Positions 33,801 to 45,172 of a stretch of DNA of 64,000 bases are shown piece after piece. A program made the translations under genes and the position numbers. Numbering within the stretch: the first letter of the stretch is position 1; each line of letters begins with the position of its first letter. The notes beneath the pieces are model-generated. The model ran no database searches and was not told the DNA's origin. It saw nothing but the letters and a program-made list of their open reading frames with translations. The DNA is from Prevotella sp. oral taxon 376 (lineage in GTDB: Bacteria > Bacteroidota > Bacteroidia > Bacteroidales > Bacteroidaceae), in contig NZ_PYXG01000001.1 of the NCBI RefSeq assembly GCF_003043945.1, positions 1,116,001-1,180,000 of the forward strand, written 5' to 3'.

Positions 33801-34238
33801 TACAATGCAGCGGATGCGGCGGTAGTCTATGTGATGGTGCTCGGCGAGTGGCTTGCGCGATACGGGAATGCGCCCAACGAGATATCCCGGGACGTCGCAA
33901 CAGCAAACGGCGGAGATGAAAATAGCCGCCGCTCGGCAATCGTAGAGCAGTTCTTCTGGTTGGAGCGACTGCTTCCGGTTGCTGTTGCGGCGCATGCGCT
34001 GGATCTCAATGCGGTCGCTCGGGGCCACCCGATGCAGCTTGCAGAGAAAGTCTACCTGTGAAAACAGATTGCCAAAGGCATGTCGCGTGCCGCTCAGTCC
34101 TTTATGGCAGGTCAGCACGAGGGTCTCGTGCAGCATCTTGTTGGCGTCCGCCCTTTCCGCTTCTTGCAGGTTGAGGATCGTTTCGATGCGGCGGAAGAGT
34201 TCTTCGGGGGTGATGTTCTTCTCGGGTTGAAATGCCAT
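30876..34238 (-). CDS. Dna2-like nuclease-helicase (SF1 helicase with PD-(D/E)XK domain)
   Basis: An 1120-residue protein. The helicase half (about 690-1110) has all SF1 motifs: GPPGTGKTSLALQYL (I), LAIIDEASQILEP (II), LVGDHKQLPAVV (III), VDTVERYQGSQRDVIIYS-like SIDTVERYQGSQRD (V) and LNVAMTRAREQLILTGN (VI). The N-terminal half has a RecB/Cas4-type nuclease signature GIQGRVDLMTTDMQLLVEQK (about 335-355). This is the domain layout of Dna2. It probably acts in DNA repair or replication-end processing. It is a single gene with a helper barrel gene behind it. The size and order match conserved Bacteroidales proteins annotated as AAA-domain helicases. Confidence 0.85.
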   Translation of the reverse strand: MAFQPEKNITPEELFRRIETILNLQEAERADANKMLHETLVLTCHKGLSGTRHAFGNLFSQVDFLCKLHRVAPSDRIEIQRMRRNSNRKQSLQPEELLYDCRAAAIFISAVCCCDVPGYLVGRIPVSRKPLAEHHHIDYRRIRCIVKAFSDIEIEVLPDHESPTETLTVDYSAEHLSHLRGLLREGMQLNLIDCETTASLVRPSLIILEPDYLLDISAIARCFQDYGHHPFSYLLNQLAPKASSQAILVGNFAGSALDDIINQQADYHWEKTFRNNFKEQALDYCTCPDLNQKEDFKAAILRQSVNIREIVGTLFDDQKGGYDRSKAILEPSFVCEKLGIQGRVDLMTTDMQLLVEQKSGKNFNIERNFPNEHGSFQKEEHYVQLLLYYGVLLHNFRLPANQADLHLLYSRYPLPNGLVRVHAYQKLFREAIGFRNQVVWNEFHMAQDGFDKVIDHLQPRIFLQDACKAEFFCRWKEPEIKRITDRLHDLKPLERAYLCRMMTFVYREQLSSRLGAQEGQGNACADLWNMPLAEKRETGSIYTDLTILKKEKSTPYNGFDTITLSVPTQGDDFLPNFRQGDFVYLYAYRRDETPDVRNALLFKGCLAEIHTDLLVVHLSDGQQNPDIIRGEAFAIEHSDMGHGAQVRSLAQFASTLPDRKALLLSQREPRIDRNLALTRLYHPDYDDILLRAKQAQDYFLLVGPPGTGKTSLALQYLVREELATENHSVLLLSYTNRAVDEICGMLEENHLDYLRIGQEFSCDARYRPHLIKYAVEELPLLAQIKEKIRNTRIFVATTTAMQSNATLFNLKHFDLAIIDEASQILEPNIVGLLCGHNHEPYIRRFILVGDHKQLPAVVQQDPSESEVEEPTLRAICLDNCRNSLFERLLRWERKVGRSNFIGILRKQGRMHPDIAEFPCKMFYRHEQLEAVPLKHQLESCLSYTLTAEDSLDEQLKAHRVIFLPSKGCRQPHLSDKVNTEEAALVSDLLRRIRRFYGRRFDPRKTVGVIVPYRNQIAMIRQEIARLDIPELEQVSIDTVERYQGSQRDVIIYSFTIQHQYQLDFLTSNTFVEDGRLIDRKLNVAMTRAREQLILTGNPETLSLNPTFKMLMENVSLQNGI

Positions 34239-34287
34239 TTCGTCTTCTTTATTATTGCAAATGTACCGAAAATATACGGAAAATGCT

Positions 34288-34295
34288 TATCTTTG
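34288..34295 (+). promoter_or_regulatory. -7 box of guaD
   Basis: A perfect TATCTTTG, 20 nt before the start codon. Confidence 0.55.
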
Positions 34296-34315
34296 TGGTT
34301 GAAAATTAAGATACT

Positions 34316-34783
34316 ATGGACAAAAAGGATTTCATGCGCAGGGCCATAGCCTTGTCGGAGGAAAGTGTCCGAATGGGGGGCGGACCTTTCGGCGCGGTTA
34401 TCGTGAAGGATGGGGAGATCGTCTCCGAGGCGTCAAATAGCGTTACCCTCGACCACGATCCTACTGCTCATGCAGAGGTGAATGCCATTCGCAAGGCCAC
34501 CCAGAAGCTGGACACTTTCGATCTTGAGGGCTGCGAAATCTATACTTCGTGCGAACCGTGCCCCATGTGTCTGGGTGCTATTTACTGGGCTCATCTCGAT
34601 CGTATCTATTATGCCAACGACCGAAAGGATGCTGCCCGCATCGGTTTCGACGATGATTTCATCTATAAAGAGATCGCCTTGAAACCCCAGGAACGCCATA
34701 AGCAGATGGAGGTCTTACTGTCTGAGGAGGCTAAAGAGGCGTTCCAGATGTGGGAGGCCGATGGCGACAAGGCGGAGTATTAA
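34316..34783 (+). CDS. guaD: Guanine deaminase
   Basis: A 155-residue zinc-dependent deaminase of the cytidine-deaminase fold. The zinc site is HAEVNAIRKA (His plus catalytic Glu) and CEPCPMCLGAIYWA (two Cys). GFDDDFIYKEI near the C-terminus and the GGPFGAVIVKDGEIV start closely match the Bacillus-type guanine deaminase, which converts guanine to xanthine. A tRNA adenosine deaminase (TadA) is the alternative, but the C-terminal part favours GuaD. It is monocistronic; a tandem 22-nt repeat follows at 34799-34864. Confidence 0.88.
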   Translation: MDKKDFMRRAIALSEESVRMGGGPFGAVIVKDGEIVSEASNSVTLDHDPTAHAEVNAIRKATQKLDTFDLEGCEIYTSCEPCPMCLGAIYWAHLDRIYYANDRKDAARIGFDDDFIYKEIALKPQERHKQMEVLLSEEAKEAFQMWEADGDKAEY

Positions 34784-34798
34784 TGGCTTTTTAGGAGA

Positions 34799-34864
34799 TT
34801 ACACACGGTGTGTAACGATGTTACAAGCCGTGTGTAATCGTGTTACAAGCCGTGTGTAATATGG
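34799..34864. repeat. Three tandem 22-nt palindromic units
   Basis: Units at 34799-34820, 34821-34842 and 34843-34864 share the frame ttaca(ca/ag)c(g/c)...gtgtgtaa. The first contains the perfect palindrome ttacacac-g-gtgtgtaa, and the other two are near-palindromes ttacaagccgtgtgtaa. They sit between the convergent genes guaD and the YqiA-like gene and could act as a terminator or protein-binding array. Confidence 0.75.
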
Positions 34865-34909
34865 TAGGGAGTCATCTCCCGTCTGTACATGGATGCTTTC
34901 GAGTGCGCC

Positions 34910-35905
34910 TTATTGCCCTCCTAAGCGTTCAAAATAGGTGAGAATCTCCTCCCAAGTCTTGAACTCATCGCTGTCGAAAGCTAGGCTCGTGCCCATGAAT
35001 CCATCGTCGGGCGTCTTCGAAATCCTATAGTCTCCATAGAGCAATCGGGGTTGCTGAGTGTAAACAACATGGTTCCAGGCCGGCGTGGAGAGATATGCTT
35101 CAATCCATGCGCTGGCCTCTCGGAGTAATTCCGGCTCGTTTGTGGGAGCCGGAGAGATGATGTAGACGTTGTAATTCTCTATCAGCGACCGATAGGTCTT
35201 CCGCATGCTTGGCCGGTCTTTGCCGTAGTTGTCTCGCAGCGTGTCAAGGTCGAGGTAGACGATGGGGCGCTCTCGCTGCTCCTGACGGTCGTCTATCCAT
35301 CGAATGACGGGTAGCACTCCATTCATAAACGACTCGTCTGTCATGCGGTGCTCACCATGGAAGTGGATCGCTTGGGGATAGTGTGAGCGGAACAAATCGT
35401 AGGTATTCACAACGGAATCCTTGTCGCCGAAGAGTCCGAAGACGTGCCCCTGTTCCTCGGGAGTGATGTCCTGAAAGCAATGGTAGGTAATCTCCTTATA
35501 CTCCTTTACCAAGGCCTTGGTTACGATGAACTCTTGAACGCCGTCTTGCCGCGGATTCTGGAAGGTCTGCTTGCCCACCATGCCATGGCTGGCCATGGTC
35601 TCTCCCATCTCGAAAGCAGGGTTTACGAGGATGCGGTCATAGCCTCTGAGCATCTCGGCATACATCCCTCCCATTGAGGTCCCGATGATCAAGTCAGGTT
35701 TTTCAGCATCCGTCTTTTCTCGAAGGAGTGCCATGGCTTCCTCGGGATGCAGTGGCAGGTCGTAGGCGATGACCTTTGCTTGGGGGAAGGTCAGGGCAAT
35801 TCGCCTCACCGTTCCCGATTGCGCCGAGGAACCGAAACCGTGTACATACATGATTTTCTTGTCTTTCATCAGGTCGGGAAACTGTTTTATGTACTGATTT
35901 TCCAT
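34910..35905 (-). CDS. YqiA/YcfP-like esterase fused to a HAD 5'-nucleotidase-like domain
   Basis: A 331-residue two-domain protein. The first part (about 15-215) is an alpha/beta hydrolase of the UPF0227/YqiA type: YVHGFGSSAQSGT (oxyanion/start), the nucleophile elbow IIGTSMGGMYAE and a likely catalytic His in FHGEHRMTDESF. The second part (about 220-331) resembles NT5C-type HAD phosphatases: the entry YLDLDTLRDNYGK, the Thr/Ser-type motif YIISPAPTNEPELL and a GDYRISKTPDDG end in place of GDYLIDD. The second acidic motif is weakened, so phosphatase activity is uncertain. It is a separate transcription unit upstream of a divergent beta-galactosidase gene. Confidence 0.75.
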   Translation of the reverse strand: MENQYIKQFPDLMKDKKIMYVHGFGSSAQSGTVRRIALTFPQAKVIAYDLPLHPEEAMALLREKTDAEKPDLIIGTSMGGMYAEMLRGYDRILVNPAFEMGETMASHGMVGKQTFQNPRQDGVQEFIVTKALVKEYKEITYHCFQDITPEEQGHVFGLFGDKDSVVNTYDLFRSHYPQAIHFHGEHRMTDESFMNGVLPVIRWIDDRQEQRERPIVYLDLDTLRDNYGKDRPSMRKTYRSLIENYNVYIISPAPTNEPELLREASAWIEAYLSTPAWNHVVYTQQPRLLYGDYRISKTPDDGFMGTSLAFDSDEFKTWEEILTYFERLGGQ

Positions 35906-35923
35906 ATCTTATTTCGCTTGATA

Positions 35924-35954
35924 TTGCAAAAGTAATATTTTTTTTTTATCTTTG
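35924..35954 (+). promoter_or_regulatory. Promoter of the beta-galactosidase gene
   Basis: TTG (35924-35926), a 20-nt spacer and TATCTTTG (35947-35954) match the Bacteroidetes housekeeping consensus perfectly. The start codon is 38 nt downstream. Confidence 0.7.
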
Positions 35955-35977
35955 TCGCAGATAAACTAAAAACGTAA

Positions 35978-39136
<3,159 letters not shown>

Positions 39137-39155
39137 GCGGTATCCGCTTGAGCTG

Positions 39156-39209
39156 AAGACGGCTTTCTATCTTCCTGGCTACGGCAAACAGGATGGTGGA
39201 GGCCGTCTT
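39156..39209 (+). terminator. Terminator-like hairpin after lacZ
   Basis: The arms aagacggc (39156-39163) and gccgtctt (39202-39209) enclose a long loop; a T follows. It is weaker than a standard terminator. Confidence 0.45.
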
Positions 39210-39247
39210 TAGCATTACTTTTTCTTCGGTTTATCAGAAAAATATAG

Positions 39248-39255
39248 TATCTTTG
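39248..39255 (+). promoter_or_regulatory. -7 box of glnN
   Basis: A perfect TATCTTTG, 67 nt before the ATG. The -33 element is unclear. The leader is long enough for post-transcriptional control. Confidence 0.5.
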
Positions 39256-39322
39256 CGTCCATATAATGTTAAGACGAGAAGTCTGATTCGTTAGTTATAT
39301 AGTTTATAATGTTATTTAAACC

Positions 39323-41512
39323 ATGGCAAATTTGAGATTTGAAGCAGTAACGGCGGCTTTCAAGCAAAGGCCGGTTAAGGTCGTGGCTCCCAGTGAGAGG
39401 CCGTCGGAATACTTTGGGAAGTTCGTTTTCAACCGTGCGAAGATGTACAAGTATCTTCCGGCGGACATCTATTCCAAGCTGGTGGATGTCATTGACAATG
39501 GCGCAACGCTCGATCGCTCAATCGCCGATGCGGTAGCGGCGGGAATGAAGCAGTGGGCACAGGAGAACGGGGTAACCCATTACACCCATTGGTTCCAGCC
39601 CCTCACGGAGGGTACGGCAGAGAAGCACGATGCCTTCGTCGAGCACGACGGCAAGGGCGGAATGATAGAAGAGTTCTCCGGAAAGCTGCTTGTCCAGCAG
39701 GAGCCGGATGCCTCAAGCTTCCCTTCCGGAGGAATCCGTAACACTTTCGAAGCCCGTGGTTACTCGGCCTGGGATCCCACGTCGCCCGTCTTTATCATAG
39801 ACGACACGCTTTGTATTCCCACTATTTTCATTTCTTATACGGGTGAGGCACTCGACTATAAGGCACCTCTGCTCCGTGCGTTGCATGCCGTGGATGTGGC
39901 TGCCACTGATGTCTGTCATTATTTCTATCCGGATGTAAGGAAGGTGAAGACAAACCTTGGCTGGGAACAGGAGTACTTTCTTGTTGACGAGAATCTCTAT
40001 GCCGCTCGTCCGGACCTGCTTCTTACGGGGCGCACATTGATGGGACACAGCTCGGCCAAAGACCAGCAGATGGACGACCACTACTTCGGGACCATCCCGG
40101 AGCGGGTTCAGGCTTTCATGAAAGACCTCGAGATACGCGCCCTCGAACTGGGAATTCCCTGTAAGACACGGCACAACGAGGTGGCTCCTAACCAGTTTGA
40201 GTGCGCCCCGATCTTTGAGGAAATGAACCTTGCGGTCGACCACAATATGCTCTTGATGAGCCTTATGAAGCGTGTGGCACGCAAGCACGGCTTCCAAGTG
40301 CTTCTTCACGAGAAGCCGTTTGACGGCGTCAATGGCTCAGGCAAGCACAATAACTGGTCGCTTTTTACTGATACGGGCATACTGCTTCACAGCCCGGGCA
40401 AGACTTCGGAGGATAATCTTCGCTTTGTCGCGTTCATCGTAGAGACCCTGATGGGCGTCTACAGGCATAATGGCCTGCTGAAAGCTTCCATCATGAGTGC
40501 CACGAATGCGCATCGCCTGGGCGCCAACGAGGCTCCCCCGGCCATCATTTCCTCCTTCCTCGGGAAGACGATTTCAGAGCTGCTCGACCACATCGTGAAG
40601 GCCGATAAGAATGATCTCTTCAACATTCAGGGCAAGACGGGCGTGGAGATTGATATTCCCGAGATTCCCGATATCATGCAGGACAATACCGACAGAAACC
40701 GTACTTCGCCCTTTGCTTTTACCGGTAACCGCTTCGAATTCCGTGCCGTAGGCTCCGAGGCAAACTGTGCGAGTGCCATGATAGCCTTGAATTCGGCGGT
40801 CGCAGAGGCACTGACCGACTTCAAGATGCGCGTGGATGTCCTCATCGCGAAAGGCGAAGACAAATACTCGGCCATCCTGGAAGTCGTCAGGGAGGACATC
40901 AAGACCTGCGCTCCCATTCATTTCGACGGAAACGGGTATTCGGAAGAATGGTTGGAGGAGGCTGCCCGCCGTGGTCTTGACACCGAGCAATCGTGCCCGC
41001 TGATCTTTGATCGTTACCTCGACGAGGCCAGCGTCAATATGTTTCAGAGCCTCGGTGTGATGAGGCGCAACGAGCTTGAGGCACGCAACGAGGTAAAGTG
41101 GGAGACTTATACCAAGAAGATCCAGATAGAAGCCCGGGTGCTGGGCGACCTCTGCATGAATCACATCATCCCCGTGGCTACTCATTATCAGAGCCAGTTG
41201 GCGAAGAATATCCAGAACATGATAGCCATTTTCGGCACGGAGGAAGGCAAGCGACTGAGCGAGCGGAACATCAAGATCGTTAGGGAGATAGCCGAGCGTA
41301 CCGCCGCCATAGAGAAGGGAGTGGAGGAGCTGGTGAGCGCCCGCAAGGTGGCCAACAGGATCGAGACGGAGCGCGAGAAGGCGATAGCCTACCACGACAC
41401 GGTGGAATCCAAGTTCCATCCGATTCGCTATCAGATAGACAAGTTGGAGCTGCTGGTGAGCGACGAGCTTTGGACGCTGCCGAAGTATCGCGAGCTCCTG
41501 TTCATCCGGTAG
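39323..41512 (+). CDS. glnN: Type III glutamine synthetase
   Basis: A 729-residue GSIII enzyme, as expected for Bacteroidales, which use this form to assimilate ammonium into glutamine. The sequence has the GSIII-specific N-terminus (FGKFVFNRAKMYKYLPADIY) and TLCIPTIFISYTGEALDYK. NHMLLMSLMKRVARKHG-like VDHNMLLMSLMKRVARKHG, VNGSGKHNNWSLFTD and the EVAPNQFECAPIFEE catalytic segment are present. The C-terminal tail with RKVANRIETEREKAIAYHD is also typical. It is monocistronic, with a strong terminator at 41528-41567. Confidence 0.96.
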   Translation: MANLRFEAVTAAFKQRPVKVVAPSERPSEYFGKFVFNRAKMYKYLPADIYSKLVDVIDNGATLDRSIADAVAAGMKQWAQENGVTHYTHWFQPLTEGTAEKHDAFVEHDGKGGMIEEFSGKLLVQQEPDASSFPSGGIRNTFEARGYSAWDPTSPVFIIDDTLCIPTIFISYTGEALDYKAPLLRALHAVDVAATDVCHYFYPDVRKVKTNLGWEQEYFLVDENLYAARPDLLLTGRTLMGHSSAKDQQMDDHYFGTIPERVQAFMKDLEIRALELGIPCKTRHNEVAPNQFECAPIFEEMNLAVDHNMLLMSLMKRVARKHGFQVLLHEKPFDGVNGSGKHNNWSLFTDTGILLHSPGKTSEDNLRFVAFIVETLMGVYRHNGLLKASIMSATNAHRLGANEAPPAIISSFLGKTISELLDHIVKADKNDLFNIQGKTGVEIDIPEIPDIMQDNTDRNRTSPFAFTGNRFEFRAVGSEANCASAMIALNSAVAEALTDFKMRVDVLIAKGEDKYSAILEVVREDIKTCAPIHFDGNGYSEEWLEEAARRGLDTEQSCPLIFDRYLDEASVNMFQSLGVMRRNELEARNEVKWETYTKKIQIEARVLGDLCMNHIIPVATHYQSQLAKNIQNMIAIFGTEEGKRLSERNIKIVREIAERTAAIEKGVEELVSARKVANRIETEREKAIAYHDTVESKFHPIRYQIDKLELLVSDELWTLPKYRELLFIR

Positions 41513-41527
41513 CGGCTCGCATGGATG

Positions 41528-41567
41528 CTATAATCCCCTTGCCGGCAGGCCGGCAAGGGGATTATAG
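41528..41567. terminator. Perfect 19-bp bidirectional terminator
   Basis: The arms at 41528-41546 and 41549-41567 are perfectly complementary around a 2-nt loop. The hairpin touches the stop codon of the metallophosphoesterase gene (41568) and ends glnN, so it serves both convergent genes. Confidence 0.85.
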
Positions 41568-42731
41568 TTAATAGTCCTTTTCCAGGTTCACCGTTCCATC
41601 TGCCTCCTGCACCTTCACATGGAGCTTGTCGCCGTGCGTATTTGCGGTTAGCACCCCGTTGTTTGAGTTGACGATGATGGGGAAATCGCAGCCTTTCATC
41701 TTGTCGCGGTATCCATATTGATGGTTATGTCCGCAAATCATGAGGTCGATTCCGCTATTGTTAAGGATGGGGATAAACTTGTCGCTGACCTCCTGAGCCC
41801 CGTGCCAGACGGGCCCTTGGTTATCGAAAGGCGGAATGTGCCCTAACACGACGCGGAACCGGGCCTTCTTGAATTCATCGCTCCTGACGATGCCTTTCAG
41901 CCATTCCGCCTGTTCCGTGCGGTAATTGTCGTAGTCGGTAATGCCGCTATACTCCCAGTCCGTGTCGGGCTTGTCTTCTCCCGTGTCCAGGCAGATGAAG
42001 TAGACGGGTCCTTGCTGGAAGGCATAATAGATGTTTGGCTTCCGCGGGCATACATAGTCGTGGAACCTATCGGCCCACTGGCCACGGGTCTCGTGGTTGC
42101 CTCTCACATAGTAAAGCGGGATGTCGGTGGCAAATTCCTTGACGGCGGTATCCATGAAACTTCTGAAGAACTTTGCCTCGCTGTCGAAGATATTGAGCAT
42201 GTCGCCATTGAAGAACACGATGTCTCTCGACTTGACTTTCCCCATGGAGAGCAGCTTGGAGAGCAGTTCGTTGCGCTGGTGGATGTCGTTCACGACGAGG
42301 AATGAGGTTTCCGGCTTTGATGTGTCGAGGGTGGTGAACTTCGGGAGAGCCACATTGTAGGCCTCGGTTGCCACTATATCGCCGTAATGGACGCGGATTC
42401 CCTTATGGGAGAGCACCTGCTGGGCGAATACGCGATACCGATAGCTCGTGCCGGGCTTGAGGCCTTTCACCGTTACGGAGTGTATCCTGCCCTCGCGCTT
42501 GATGCCTATCGTGGTGTCGTAATAGCGTGGCCGGGTCCGGAGATAGGCATTCGAGCCGTCGTCGGGAAACAGCTCCACCCAGCCTATGGAGGTGGAGTCT
42601 GAGAGCCACACCAGGGTGGCCTCGGTCTCTCCCACATCTTGGAGATAAGGGCCGTGGACGATTTTGATAGCCTTGGCAGCAGTCATCTGCATCAGGCAGA
42701 GCAATAGGATGAATAAGGTGTTCTTCTTCAT
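41568..42731 (-). CDS. Secreted metallophosphoesterase with purple-acid-phosphatase-like N-terminus
   Basis: A 387-residue protein with signal peptide MKKNTLFILLLCLMQMTAAKA. A fibronectin-like N-terminal domain (about 22-115; KIVHGPYLQDVGETEATLVW) is followed by a calcineurin-type phosphoesterase domain. Metal-binding motifs are VNDIHQRNE, VFFNGDMLNIF, YVRGNHETRG and MICGHNHQYGY. The fold and the N-terminal domain point to a phosphatase or nucleotidase working outside the cytoplasm. The substrate is unknown. It is monocistronic. Confidence 0.85.
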   Translation of the reverse strand: MKKNTLFILLLCLMQMTAAKAIKIVHGPYLQDVGETEATLVWLSDSTSIGWVELFPDDGSNAYLRTRPRYYDTTIGIKREGRIHSVTVKGLKPGTSYRYRVFAQQVLSHKGIRVHYGDIVATEAYNVALPKFTTLDTSKPETSFLVVNDIHQRNELLSKLLSMGKVKSRDIVFFNGDMLNIFDSEAKFFRSFMDTAVKEFATDIPLYYVRGNHETRGQWADRFHDYVCPRKPNIYYAFQQGPVYFICLDTGEDKPDTDWEYSGITDYDNYRTEQAEWLKGIVRSDEFKKARFRVVLGHIPPFDNQGPVWHGAQEVSDKFIPILNNSGIDLMICGHNHQYGYRDKMKGCDFPIIVNSNNGVLTANTHGDKLHVKVQEADGTVNLEKDY

Positions 42732-42854
42732 TATCTGATGGTTTTAGAATTATGGTGCAAAAGTACGCATTATTTTTGAATCCCCCAAATATCGTTTTGG
42801 AAAAATTAGGGCTTCCTCTCAGAAACCTGCCGTCGGCTCCCCGTCTGACAAAAC

Positions 42855-42911
42855 CGGCGAGATTGTACGACAAAATCGCCGAAATCGTCGCACGAAATCG
42901 CCGATTTTGTC
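42855..42911. repeat. 57-nt dispersed palindromic repeat, copy 1
   Basis: It aligns without gaps to 63705-63761 with about six differences. Within it cgacaaaatcg and cgattttgtcg are inverted copies, so the unit is a hairpin. It lies between two minus-strand genes. Confidence 0.7.
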
Positions 42912-42927
42912 GAGTTGCCGGCGGCCT

Positions 42928-43896
42928 TCAGGAAGCGTGCAGGTTACCTTTCCTCCTCTCTCTCCATATTTCTACGGAGTTGATGATGTTCTGCCAGAGG
43001 ATATAGCAGCCGGGGCCTACCGAGGAGAGAGGGTTCAGATAGGTGTAGGCTATCCATATCGCGAAGGCCGTGTTTTTCTGTCCGAGGGCCTGCCCAGCCT
43101 CTACGGTGGCCTCGAAATAATGCCCGATGAAGCGCCCGGTGGCGAACTGGACGATGCAGAGCATGAGTGCCAGTCCAGCAATGAGGAGCAGGAAGCCGAC
43201 GGGCGAGTCGGCATGTACGATGTTCTTCACCGTGGTTCCCGTTACGAGCATCAGCGAGCATCCCCAGAGGTAGTAGCTCAGGTCTTTCACGCCGGTTACC
43301 CATTTGTGGAACCGATGCATCGTGTGCTTCACGATGAAGGCCAGAAGCATCGGCAGGAGGAGCACGATGCAGACTTGGTTGAGTATCTTGAGGAAGGCCG
43401 CCGCGAACGATATGTCGGCTGCTTTGTCAATCATCGGGAAGCAGACGGGGATGAGCAGTGCCGTGATGAAGTTCGAGAGGAAGGTGTAGGTGGTCATTTC
43501 CTCGAGATTTCCGCCTAGCTTTGAGGTTACCACGGGAGCCGCCGCGGCACACGGGCCGATGATGCAGGTGAGGACGGCCTCCATCAGGATCAGGGTGTAG
43601 CCCGACATCCTGAACCATAAAATCAGGGCTACGAGTAGGGCCACGAAGGCCACTTGCTGCACGCCTATCCACAGATGCCACTGCACGGGGGCGAGTTTCT
43701 TGAAGTCGACCTTGCAGAATGTAACGAAGAGGATGAGGAACATGAAGAGTGGCAGTATCTGGTCGCAGACGGGGGCGAGGAATGTGGCGGCACCGTCAAG
43801 GGCCGGCGTGAAGGCAAAGAGGAGGTAGATGAGGCTTCCTGAGAGCATGGCGACAGGGAGGGTCCAGTCTTTCAGAAATCGGATAAATGCTGTCAT
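42928..43896 (-). CDS. BASS-family (bile acid:sodium symporter-like) transporter
   Basis: A 322-residue integral membrane protein starting at MTAFIRFLKDWTLPVAMLSG; the in-frame region before it has no membrane-protein character. About ten hydrophobic helices are visible. GPCAAAAPVVTSKLGGNLEEMTTYTFLSNFITALLIP marks the BASS/ACR3 core, split here as GPCAAAAPVVTSKLGGN and NFITALLIPVCFP. It probably couples uptake of an organic anion to sodium; the substrate cannot be inferred. It is a stand-alone gene. Confidence 0.82.
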   Translation of the reverse strand: MTAFIRFLKDWTLPVAMLSGSLIYLLFAFTPALDGAATFLAPVCDQILPLFMFLILFVTFCKVDFKKLAPVQWHLWIGVQQVAFVALLVALILWFRMSGYTLILMEAVLTCIIGPCAAAAPVVTSKLGGNLEEMTTYTFLSNFITALLIPVCFPMIDKAADISFAAAFLKILNQVCIVLLLPMLLAFIVKHTMHRFHKWVTGVKDLSYYLWGCSLMLVTGTTVKNIVHADSPVGFLLLIAGLALMLCIVQFATGRFIGHYFEATVEAGQALGQKNTAFAIWIAYTYLNPLSSVGPGCYILWQNIINSVEIWRERRKGNLHAS

Positions 43897-43965
43897 GCGG
43901 TGAAGATTTTCATGACAAAGATACGAAAATATCGGTAATTGCGGAGCAAAAGGATATAAAAAAAG

Positions 43966-44012
43966 AGAGCAAAAGAGGGATTCCCAAAGTCTTGGCAACC
44001 CTCTTTTGCTCT
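43966..44012 (-). terminator. Terminator of trpS
   Basis: The arms agagcaaaagaggg (43966-43979) and its complement (43999-44012) are perfect over 14 bp. On the minus strand a run of seven T follows at 43965-43958. It lies 19 nt after the trpS stop. Confidence 0.85.
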
Positions 44013-44030
44013 CCGTGAGTTACTATTGTC

Positions 44031-45119
44031 TTACTTTTTCTTGAACTTCTCAGCCTGCTGGCATATGAGTTCCTCGTCGTCGAAGTAATTGATGCGCATG
44101 GCTGCGCGCACCTCGTCCATGGTCTTGGCTGCCGCTTCGCGGGCTGCCTCGGAGCCTTTCTTGAGGATATTGAATATCTCGGGGATATCCTGCTCATATT
44201 GGCGGCGACGCTCGCGGATGGGGTCGAGCATGCGGTTGATGACATTGTTCAGGAGCTTTTTGCACTTCATGTCGCCGATGCCGCCGGCCGTATAGGCAGC
44301 CTTCAGTTCTTCGAGGTTCTGGAAATCGGGCCAGAAGTCGGCAAAGTCTTGGTCGGTCGAGAAAGCGTCAAGGTAGGTAAATACTGCGTTTCCTTCCAGA
44401 TGACCGGGATCGCTGACATTGATGTGGGTCGGGTCGGTATACATGGAGCGCACTTTCTGCCATACGGTGTCGGCATCATCGCTCAGATAGATGCAGTTGC
44501 CGAGGCTCTTGCTCATCTTTTCCTTGCCGTCGGTGCCTGGCAGACGACGGGCGGTAGCGTTTTCGGGGAGCATGATATTGGGCTCTACGAGCACTTCCGC
44601 GTATATCTGATTGAAGCGGCGCACGAGTTCACGGGTCAGTTCCAGCATGGGTTCCTGATCTTCCCCGGCAGGTACGGTGGTAGCTTTGAAGGCCGCGATG
44701 TCGGCCGCCTGGGAGACGGGGTAGCAGAAAAATCCCAGCGGGATGTTGCCCTCGAAGTTGCGCATCTTGATTTCGGTCTTTACCGTTGGATTGCGCTGTA
44801 CGCGCGATACGCTGACGAGGTTCATCAGATAAGTGGTGAGCTCGGCAAGTTCAGGTATCTGGCTTTGTACATAGAGTGTGCATTTGTCGGGATCAAGACC
44901 GGCAGCAAGGTAGTCAAGGGCTACCTCGACCATGTTCTGGCGAATCTTCTCTGGGTCGTCGGCATTATCGGTGAGGGCCTGCACATCGGCCATGAATACG
45001 AACATGCGGTCATAGTCTCCCTTGTCTTGAAGCTGCACCCGGCGACGGAGAGAGCCAACATAGTGTCCCAGATGGAGCTTCCCGGTAGGACGATCACCTG
45101 TCAAAATGATTTTTCCCAT
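44031..45119 (-). CDS. trpS: Tryptophanyl-tRNA synthetase
   Basis: A 362-residue class I synthetase starting at MGKIILTGDRPTGKLHLGHY; an in-frame Lys-rich extension upstream is ignored. The HIGH-type signature is GKLHLGHYVGS (about 13-23) and the KMSKS loop is GKEKMSKSLGN (about 202). YVQSQIPELAELTTYL and NPTVKTEIK are typical of bacterial TrpS. It charges tRNA-Trp. It follows rseP with a gap of 53 nt and may be the last gene of the murA-rimM-dxr-rseP block. Confidence 0.95.
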   Translation of the reverse strand: MGKIILTGDRPTGKLHLGHYVGSLRRRVQLQDKGDYDRMFVFMADVQALTDNADDPEKIRQNMVEVALDYLAAGLDPDKCTLYVQSQIPELAELTTYLMNLVSVSRVQRNPTVKTEIKMRNFEGNIPLGFFCYPVSQAADIAAFKATTVPAGEDQEPMLELTRELVRRFNQIYAEVLVEPNIMLPENATARRLPGTDGKEKMSKSLGNCIYLSDDADTVWQKVRSMYTDPTHINVSDPGHLEGNAVFTYLDAFSTDQDFADFWPDFQNLEELKAAYTAGGIGDMKCKKLLNNVINRMLDPIRERRRQYEQDIPEIFNILKKGSEAAREAAAKTMDEVRAAMRINYFDDEELICQQAEKFKKK

Positions 45120-45172
45120 TTTCTTTTTATGTCTTTTCTTGTTTTTGTTTTGAATCGTTTTTGTCTTTGTTT

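Noticed and set aside
34799..34864. Possible CRISPR array
   Set aside because: The units are directly adjacent with no spacers, and no cas genes are present.
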